Source of the DNA: SAR202 cluster bacterium
GTDB taxonomy: Bacteria; Chloroflexota; Dehalococcoidia; Lucifugimonadales; UBA826
NCBI GenBank assembly: GCA_009392675.1
Contig: VFFY01000148.1
Coordinates: 1 to 12,296 of the forward strand
DNA length: 12,296 bases
Reading direction: 5' to 3'
The translations under genes and the position numbers were made by a program. Shown here piece after piece: positions 7,321 through 12,296 of the stretch; position 1 is the first letter of the stretch; the number at the start of each line of letters is the position of its first letter. The notes beneath the pieces are model-generated. The model saw nothing but the letters and a program-made list of their open reading frames with translations, was not told the origin of the DNA and did not search any database.

Positions 7321-7401
7321 AATCTTCACACTCCACACATTGTTAGCATTTGCCCTCATCAGAAAATATATAAACCTCAAACTTAATCAAAGGTATCTCA
7401 A

Positions 7402-8598
7402 ATGCCTCTCACAGAAAAGGAAGACATACTCAATAGGGGTGTCGAAGAGATAATTGTTAAGTCCGAATTCATCGATAGGTTGAATTCGGGGCAGAAAATG
7501 CGTCTTAAAATGGGCTTTGATCCTAGCGCTCCCGATATTCATGTGGGGCATGCCGTAGGTTTAAGGAAACTCAGGCAACTACAAGAGATAGGCCACCAAG
7601 TTGTATTGATAGTTGGGGATTGGACAGCTCAAATTGGAGATCCTAGCGGAAGATCTCAAACAAGAAATATGCTAAGTATTGAGGAAGTTCACTCCAACGC
7701 ACAGACATATTTGGACCAATTTTTTAAAATTGTTGACAAAGATAGGACAGAAATCAGATGGCAAAGTGAATGGTTTGGGCCTTTCACTCTAACTAGCGTA
7801 ATCGAACTAACCAGTAAATTTACGGTAGCCCAGATATTGGCGAGGGAAGATTTTGCAAAAAGATTCGCAGAAAACCAGCCAATATCTATAACAGAACTAT
7901 TGTACCCGTTGCTTCAGGGATATGACTCTGTAGCTATAGAATCGGATGTTGAATTTGGTGGGACGGATCAGAAATTTAATTTACTGGTCGGAAGAGAACT
8001 GCAGCAAATGAGAGGTATGAAAGCCCAGCAATGTTTCATAATGCCTTTGCTTCCAGGAACAGACGGTGTCAAAAAAATGAGTAAAAGCCTAGGAAACTAC
8101 ATCGGAATAGATGAGGCACCGCAAGAAATTTTTGGTAAGGTCATGTCAATTCCAGATTCATTGATATTGCCTTATTTTGACTGGCTTACCGACACTCCTA
8201 CCAATGAAATTACTGAAATCAGAAAATCATTGGAAAGCCAATCGGTTAATCCAATAGAACTGAAAAAAAATGTGGCATACAAGTTGGTAACTGACTTTCA
8301 CGGTGTAAAATCTGCAAGTTTGTCTAGGGATTTTTTTGAAAAGACGGTTCAAGGAGGCCAGGCCCCAGATGACATGCCAGAATACCTTATTCCTTCAGGT
8401 GATGCCGCTGCCGGCATTAAGCTGAGTAATATTCTTGTCGGCAGTGGACTAACATCCAGTTCTGGAGAAGCCCGACGTCTTATAGAACAAGGTGCCGTCA
8501 GGATCAATGAAACTCAAATAATGCAAAACCAACCAGTAAACCAACTTGAAAAAGGAATTCTTCGGGCAGGTCGGAGAAAGTATGTAAGGCTAATATAA
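7402..8598 (+). CDS. tyrS: Tyrosyl-tRNA synthetase
   Basis: A 398-residue class Ic aminoacyl-tRNA synthetase that charges tRNA-Tyr. The Rossmann catalytic domain contains the HIGH-type motif HVGH at 47-50, the WTAQIGDPSG segment near 74-83, LLQGYDSVAI around 170-179, FGGTDQKFN at 185-193 and KMSKS at 225-229. A C-terminal S4 RNA-binding domain at about 340-398 contacts the tRNA. The length and HVGH signature match the TyrZ-like bacterial form rather than the longer-spaced E. coli form. ATG start with AGGT seven bases upstream. The 81-bp gap to ribF holds no clear promoter or terminator, so the two may be co-transcribed. No T-box or tRNA-like leader is seen. Confidence 0.96.
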   Translation: MPLTEKEDILNRGVEEIIVKSEFIDRLNSGQKMRLKMGFDPSAPDIHVGHAVGLRKLRQLQEIGHQVVLIVGDWTAQIGDPSGRSQTRNMLSIEEVHSNAQTYLDQFFKIVDKDRTEIRWQSEWFGPFTLTSVIELTSKFTVAQILAREDFAKRFAENQPISITELLYPLLQGYDSVAIESDVEFGGTDQKFNLLVGRELQQMRGMKAQQCFIMPLLPGTDGVKKMSKSLGNYIGIDEAPQEIFGKVMSIPDSLILPYFDWLTDTPTNEITEIRKSLESQSVNPIELKKNVAYKLVTDFHGVKSASLSRDFFEKTVQGGQAPDDMPEYLIPSGDAAAGIKLSNILVGSGLTSSSGEARRLIEQGAVRINETQIMQNQPVNQLEKGILRAGRRKYVRLI

Positions 8599-8681
8599 AA
8601 TAGCTATTAATTTCATCTATTATTCAAGTTGCCCCGTTGCTGTGATAAAATTCGCAAGCTTGTTTTTCATATGTAATTTCA

Positions 8682-8698
8682 GCATCAATAGCTGATGC
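8682..8698 (+). other. Hairpin covering the upstream ATG of the aminotransferase gene
   Basis: GCATCA (8682-8687) and TGATGC (8693-8698) form a perfect 6-bp stem with a five-base loop. The ATG at 8695 lies in the right arm. The stem ends immediately before the GGAGGA ribosome site at 8699-8704. No T-run follows, so it does not look like a terminator; it may keep the ribosome site exposed or hide the ATG. Confidence 0.4.
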
Positions 8699-8704
8699 GG
8701 AGGA
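8699..8704 (+). promoter_or_regulatory. Strong Shine-Dalgarno that selects a TTG start
   Basis: GGAGGA lies between the in-frame ATG at 8695 and a TTG at 8710. Its GGAGG core ends six bases before the TTG, which is the ideal distance, and it cannot serve the ATG, which is upstream of it. It is the best ribosome-binding sequence in the window. Confidence 0.6.
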
Positions 8705-8709
8705 AGAAA

Positions 8710-9804
8710 TTGGTTAATCTCAGAATCCCTGGTCCAATTCCTGTAAACGACGATATATTGGAGTCTATGGGAACCCCAATGATAAACCACCGCGGTCCTG
8801 AATTTAAGGAAATTTTATACAGAACTACAGAAAGATTGAAAACGGTTTTCTCTACAAAAAATGATGTCTACATAATAACCGGGTCTGGAACATCAGCGAT
8901 GGAAGCGGCCGTTGTAAACACTTTGTCCCCCGGGGACAAAGCTATCAATGCAACTGTCGGGGTTTTTGGAAATAGGTTCGGAGTTATATCTGAACGATAT
9001 GGTATAGATTTAGTGAGTCTAGAATTCCCTTTCGGTTCGGATGTTGACTTAGATGTCCTACGCAACTGCCTTAACGCCAACCCTGACGTAAAAGCTGTAA
9101 TGGTCACCCACAACGAAACTTCCACTGGGGTTACAAATAACCTACAAGGCATTTCGACCGTGGTTAAAAAAGAATATGATAAATTGATTTTGGTAGATGG
9201 GATAAGCAGTGTTTGCTCTCTACCACTTGAAACGGATCTTTGGGATCTCGATGTAGTTGCAACCGCTTCTCAAAAAGGTTGGATGCTTCCTCCAGGGCTA
9301 GCGTTTATTAGTTTTAGTGAAAAGGCATGGGAGGCACATTCACGATCGACTATGCCCAGATTCTATTTAGATATGGCTGAGTACAAACGGTACTACGAAA
9401 TAGGTCAACCTCCTTTCACACCATCAGTTTCATGTATGTTCGCTCTTGATTTAGCTCTCGACCAAATTGTCACAGAGGGCATGGGATCCGTCTTTAAAAG
9501 ACACGCATCGATTGGTCAATACACAAGAGACTGCATTGCAGAATTGAACCTAAATATATTCCCAAACAGTAAGGAGATAGCCTCCAATACTTGCACTGCG
9601 GTGGAAGTACCTGAAGGGGTAGACGGATCTAAACTTGTCTCTAAAATGAGGGATGAGCACAAAGTGGTTCTAGCAGGGGGTCAGGCTTCTCTCAGCGGGA
9701 AGATTTTCAGGATCGGTCACATGGGGCAAACAACAGAATCAGACATAAAAGGCGCCATGGACGCGCTAAAAATCGTTCTACCAGAAATTGGATTCAGGAA
9801 TTAA
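8710..9804 (+). CDS. Class V PLP aminotransferase (serine/alanine-glyoxylate type)
   Basis: A pyridoxal-phosphate enzyme of about 364 residues related to alanine-glyoxylate and serine-glyoxylate aminotransferases, moving an amino group between an amino acid and glyoxylate or another 2-oxo acid in the cytoplasm. Numbered from the TTG start: phosphate-binding SGSGT around 57-61, NETSTG at 135-140, the PLP-ring Asp in VDG at 163, the Schiff-base lysine K189 in ASQKGW, and a C-terminal RIGHMG segment near 334-339. TTG at 8710 is chosen because GGAGGA precedes it at ideal spacing and the chain then begins MVNLRIPGP, as expected for the family; the ATG at 8695 would add five residues (MRRKK) and sits in a hairpin. 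It lies 111 bp after tyrS and is convergent with ftsH across 16 bp. The exact amino donor and acceptor cannot be assigned; aspartate-glyoxylate transamination or a lyase-like role are possible. Confidence 0.9.
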   Translation: MVNLRIPGPIPVNDDILESMGTPMINHRGPEFKEILYRTTERLKTVFSTKNDVYIITGSGTSAMEAAVVNTLSPGDKAINATVGVFGNRFGVISERYGIDLVSLEFPFGSDVDLDVLRNCLNANPDVKAVMVTHNETSTGVTNNLQGISTVVKKEYDKLILVDGISSVCSLPLETDLWDLDVVATASQKGWMLPPGLAFISFSEKAWEAHSRSTMPRFYLDMAEYKRYYEIGQPPFTPSVSCMFALDLALDQIVTEGMGSVFKRHASIGQYTRDCIAELNLNIFPNSKEIASNTCTAVEVPEGVDGSKLVSKMRDEHKVVLAGGQASLSGKIFRIGHMGQTTESDIKGAMDALKIVLPEIGFRN

Positions 9805-9820
9805 TTACTCTAACTATCTC

Positions 9821-11653
9821 TTAATTAGAAGCCACCGCCGAAGCATTATCCAAAAGCTCTTTAAGTTCCTTTCCTTCTATAGTTTCATGTTCTATTAAAT
9901 GAGATGCCAATGCGGTTAATTTACCCATGTTGGTGTCAATTAAATTTTTGGCGATTTCATAGGCGTGTTGTATCAACCCATGTACTTCTTCATCAATAGT
10001 TTGAGCTACTGTGTCGCTATAGTCCCTCTGCTCTGAAATTTCTCTTCCTAGAAATACCAGTTCTTCACGTTTACCAAAAGTTCTAGGCCCCAGTTTCTTA
10101 CTCATACCCAACCTTGTAATCATAGCCCTTGCAATATTTGTAGCTTGTTCCAAATCATCGCCTGCTCCTGTGGTTACCTCAAAAAATACCAACTCTTCAG
10201 CTACTCTACCTCCAAGCGCTGATGCCAGCCTCGCCTCCAACTGGTTTTGGGTTACTAGTTGAGTTTCCTCCTCCGGCATAAATCGAGTGTGTCCCCCAGT
10301 TTGGCCTCTAGGCACTATAGTTACTTTATAGGGAGGGTCCGCGTGTGGAAGCAGATGGGCCACCAGAGCATGCCCTGCTTCATGGTGAGCCACCATCTTT
10401 TTTTCTCTATCACTGACCACTTTGTTCTTTCTCTCTGGACCAGCTATTACACGATCAATGGATTCTGCCATCTCATCGTACGTTATTGTCTTTTTATCCC
10501 GCCTCGCAGCCAAGATAGCTGATTCGTTAAGTAGGTTCATCAAATCAGCCCCACTAAACCCTGCAGTCTGCTTGGCTATTGACTCCATATCGGTATCCTC
10601 AGAAATTGGCTTACCTTTTGAATGGACGTTCAATATTTCTTCCCTACCCTTCACATCTGGGCTATCCAAAGTTACTCTTCTATCAAAGCGCCCAGGCCTC
10701 AATAAAGCTGGGTCAAGAATATCTGGTCGGTTCGTGGAGGCCAGCACAATTACATTAGTTCCCGAGTTGAAACCGTCCATTTCTACCAGTATCTGGTTCA
10801 AAGTCTGTTCTCTTTCATCATGCCCTCCACCTAGGCCTGCACCTCTATGTCTACCGACAGCATCAATTTCGTCAACAAACACAATACAGGGAGCGTGCTT
10901 TTTTGCCTGATCAAATAGATCTCTGACTCGCGATGCCCCCACACCAACAAACATTTCAACAAACTCGGACCCACTTATAGAAAAAAAGGGAACCTCCGCT
11001 TCACCAGCTACAGCACGAGCCAGTAAGGTTTTACCAACACCAGGTGGGCCCATCAACAAAACGCCTCTAGGAATCCTGGCACCCAAAGCTAAAAACCTCT
11101 CTGGGGATTTCAAAAACTCCACAACTTCCTGTAACTCTTCCTTAGCCTCGTCTACCCCAGCAACGTCAGAAAAACTTACAGTAGGATTGTCTTTGTCAAA
11201 AACCTTTGCTTTCGATTTACCAAAATTAAATGTTTGGCTGGTACTGCCCTGTGCCTGCTTCATCATGAAGAGTAATACGGCCCCAAAAAAAATAATGGGT
11301 AGGAAATTAAGTAGTATTCCGAAAAAACTCCCAATACCACCAGTTCCGCGAACAGATACATCCACACCCCCTGCACCACTACTAACTCCAGCCACTTCCA
11401 ACTGTTCCACAATACTCGAGCCCGATTCCTTCCTTGAAGTGTACTGGCTACCATCAGATCCAACCGCGGTTAGGCTATCCCCACTTATCTCAATCGACTC
11501 CAATTTATTCTCAGATGCGAGCGATATCACTCTACTGATTGGTATTTCTGAAGATTCTCCAAATGGCTCCTTAAAGACCGTCAGGAATATGGCCATTACG
11601 CCGACAGCTATTAAAAGATATATAAACATGCTTCTCATGGAACGCATATTCAT
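9821..11653 (-). CDS. ftsH: ATP-dependent membrane zinc metalloprotease FtsH
   Basis: A 610-residue AAA+ protease that extracts and degrades membrane and unstable cytoplasmic proteins as a hexamer. Order of parts: helix at about 9-27; extracytoplasmic segment to about 108; second helix at about 109-131; AAA domain with Walker A GPPGVGKT at 202-209, the pore residues FVG at 235-237, Walker B ending in D261-E262, and the second region of homology with N308 and arginines R319 and R322; then the peptidase domain with HEAGH at 424-428 and the likely third zinc ligand D500 in GAGDDLEQAT. All key residues are intact and the length is usual for the family. ATG start with GGAGA seven bases upstream. 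The gene is divergent from the receiver-like gene. I could not find a convincing -35/-10 pair for it. Confidence 0.97.
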   Translation of the reverse strand: MNMRSMRSMFIYLLIAVGVMAIFLTVFKEPFGESSEIPISRVISLASENKLESIEISGDSLTAVGSDGSQYTSRKESGSSIVEQLEVAGVSSGAGGVDVSVRGTGGIGSFFGILLNFLPIIFFGAVLLFMMKQAQGSTSQTFNFGKSKAKVFDKDNPTVSFSDVAGVDEAKEELQEVVEFLKSPERFLALGARIPRGVLLMGPPGVGKTLLARAVAGEAEVPFFSISGSEFVEMFVGVGASRVRDLFDQAKKHAPCIVFVDEIDAVGRHRGAGLGGGHDEREQTLNQILVEMDGFNSGTNVIVLASTNRPDILDPALLRPGRFDRRVTLDSPDVKGREEILNVHSKGKPISEDTDMESIAKQTAGFSGADLMNLLNESAILAARRDKKTITYDEMAESIDRVIAGPERKNKVVSDREKKMVAHHEAGHALVAHLLPHADPPYKVTIVPRGQTGGHTRFMPEEETQLVTQNQLEARLASALGGRVAEELVFFEVTTGAGDDLEQATNIARAMITRLGMSKKLGPRTFGKREELVFLGREISEQRDYSDTVAQTIDEEVHGLIQHAYEIAKNLIDTNMGKLTALASHLIEHETIEGKELKELLDNASAVASN

Positions 11654-11718
11654 CTAACGTTCTCCATATACTCTTATACTTAGATAATTTCTAAACTGTA
11701 CCGCTTTTCTTCAACACA

Positions 11719-11758
11719 TTGGGGCTTTTAATAGTACATTACACCCCTACGTTGGGGC
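11719..11758. repeat. TTGGGGC direct repeats and CCCC/GGGG hairpin upstream of ftsH
   Basis: TTGGGGC occurs at 11719-11725 and again at 11752-11758, 33 bp apart (about three helical turns). CCCC at 11744-11747 can also pair with GGGG at 11754-11757 across a six-base loop. The sites lie between the ftsH start and the divergent extended -10 box, where a shared regulator could bind. It does not resemble CIRCE (TTAGCACTC inverted repeat). Chance is a real possibility. Confidence 0.2.
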
Positions 11759-11797
11759 AAAGACTTAAGGTTCAGTATCTGCACAAAAATTCACGTT

Positions 11798-11806
11798 TGC
11801 TATAAT
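11798..11806 (+). promoter_or_regulatory. Extended -10 promoter of the receiver-like gene
   Basis: TGC followed by a perfect TATAAT (11801-11806) forms an extended -10 element. The best-placed -35 (TCTGCA at 11778-11783) matches consensus in only three positions, which is common where the extended element is present. Transcription would start near 11813, leaving a leader of about 107 bases before the ATG at 11920. Confidence 0.45.
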
Positions 11807-11839
11807 CTACAACCTCGGAATAGCGCGGTATTTTTAAAC

Positions 11840-11854
11840 AGGCTTTCGAAGCCT
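11840..11854 (+). other. Leader hairpin ahead of the receiver-like gene
   Basis: AGGCTT (11840-11845), loop TCG, AAGCCT (11849-11854): a perfect 6-bp stem with a three-base loop inside the predicted leader RNA. No T-run follows on either strand, so it is not a standard intrinsic terminator. It may stabilise the leader or be a protein-binding palindrome. Confidence 0.35.
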
Positions 11855-11919
11855 ACTGTCTATTTTCGTATAAATGAAAAATTTGATGTTGGAGAAATAC
11901 ACCTTCAGGTTCAGGGGAA

Positions 11920-12296
11920 ATGAATATAGCCCACAACAAATCTAACGATTTAACCAGAGAAGACATTTACCAGCTTCTTGCCGAAGACATGGTTACACCG
12001 ATATTTGTGTCTGATTCCAATGAGTCGAAAACTTTTATTGATCAAGTTGCCACTGCCGAGGGCAGTCCTCTAATAATCATGGAATTAAATCTTCTAAATA
12101 AACCGCAAATATCTAAGGTATTGGAATTATGCAAAGAAACAAACCTTCCAACACTAGCAATAATTTCACCTGATGACCTAATGTCACTGGATACCGATAT
12201 GATAATCACAGATTTTATTGTTTCCCCTTTTCTTGAGGAAGAATTAACTACAAGGTCAATATTTTCTGTAAAAAGAGCAACCGTTGCACCTTTGGA
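11920..12296 (+). CDS. Degenerate response-regulator receiver-like protein (partial, runs off window)
   Basis: An ATG at 11920 opens a frame of 125 complete codons that continues past the window; an in-frame TGA at 11884-11886 with no start codon between supports this start. GGGG lies two to three bases upstream, a short spacing. The predicted order is strand (about 27-31), helix, strand LIIMEL (51-56), helix (about 64-73), strand LAIIS (79-83), short helix, strand DFIVSPF (98-104), then helix EEELTTR (106-112). The last two resemble the DYL-x-KPF-x-x-EL end of OmpR-type receivers. Where receivers carry the phosphorylated Asp there is Glu55, and the conserved Lys before PF is Ser102. The segment between the first two strands is shorter than normal. 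It may therefore act without phosphorylation. A DNA-binding domain could follow outside the window, but it is not visible. Family assignment is by pattern only. Confidence 0.6.
   Translation, partial: MNIAHNKSNDLTREDIYQLLAEDMVTPIFVSDSNESKTFIDQVATAEGSPLIIMELNLLNKPQISKVLELCKETNLPTLAIISPDDLMSLDTDMIITDFIVSPFLEEELTTRSIFSVKRATVAPL

Noticed and set aside
7321..7401. Possible promoter (TTGTTA with an AT-rich TATATA) or T-box leader before tyrS.
   Set aside because: The spacing between boxes is over 20 bp, and the gap is too short and lacks T-box motifs.
9802..9826. TTAATTA-type repeats between the convergent aminotransferase and ftsH ends as a possible bidirectional terminator.
   Set aside because: The arms are entirely A/T, so the hairpin would be weak, and there is no GC stem with a T-run.
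10422..10910. A 162-codon open frame on the plus strand opposite ftsH.
   Set aside because: It is antisense to the conserved AAA domain of ftsH; the openness follows from the codon use of ftsH.
4046..11724. ACATATTGGGG (4046-4056) near the complex III promoter resembles ACACATTGGGG (11714-11724) upstream of ftsH (10 of 11 bases).
   Set aside because: By rough estimate, one such near-match between two gaps of about 250 bases, counting both strands, is expected by chance about once. Not enough to propose a shared regulon.
11874..11945. A short reading frame starting at an ATG in the leader of the receiver-like gene and overlapping its start (23 residues).
   Set aside because: No Shine-Dalgarno precedes it and its composition gives no sign of a real peptide; likely a chance frame.

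Overview
The window reads as a gene-dense, moderately AT-rich bacterial chromosome segment with short gaps and no rRNA, tRNA, CRISPR array, transposase or phage gene. The mix of genes (a split alternative complex III operon, an enolase-superfamily sugar-acid dehydratase beside an SDR dehydrogenase, a class V aminotransferase, a small receiver-like regulator) would fit an aerobic marine Chloroflexota of the SAR202 type. That placement is inference from gene content only.

Left third, minus strand (about 4063 down to 1): a respiratory operon. In transcription order it holds a 110-residue two-helix membrane protein, a membrane-anchored pentaheme cytochrome c (ActA-like), a Tat-exported molybdopterin-oxidoreductase-fold lipoprotein with every iron-sulfur cysteine lost (ActB1-like), a four-cluster ferredoxin subunit (ActB2-like), and the first eight codons of an overlapping gene that is probably the NrfD/ActC quinol-oxidising membrane subunit. 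A good sigma70-type promoter (TTGACA, 18 bp, GATAAT with a TG extension) lies just before the first gene. This is the layout of alternative complex III, a quinol:electron-acceptor oxidoreductase that replaces cytochrome bc1, with ActB split into two genes.

Middle, plus strand (4266-6213): an NAD-type short-chain dehydrogenase followed 40 bp later by a mandelate-racemase/galactonate-dehydratase-type enolase-superfamily enzyme. They probably form a two-gene catabolic unit for a sugar acid or hydroxy acid.

Right-centre, plus strand (6388-9804): ribF (FMN/FAD synthesis), tyrS (tyrosyl-tRNA synthetase) and a class V PLP aminotransferase of the serine/alanine-glyoxylate type. The aminotransferase probably starts at a TTG with a strong Shine-Dalgarno; the ATG upstream of it is buried in a hairpin.

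Right end: ftsH (membrane AAA+ zinc protease) on the minus strand, convergent with the aminotransferase across 16 bp. Divergent from ftsH, across a 266-bp gap with an extended -10 box and a leader hairpin, a gene runs off the window that encodes a degenerate response-regulator receiver-like domain without the usual phosphoacceptor Asp and the conserved Lys.

No gap between genes exceeds 300 bases. The largest are 4002-4265 and 11654-11919, both between divergent genes. Nothing here is a clearly new defence or mobile system. The best leads are the small membrane subunit at the head of the complex III operon, the cysteine-free ActB1 and the atypical receiver protein.
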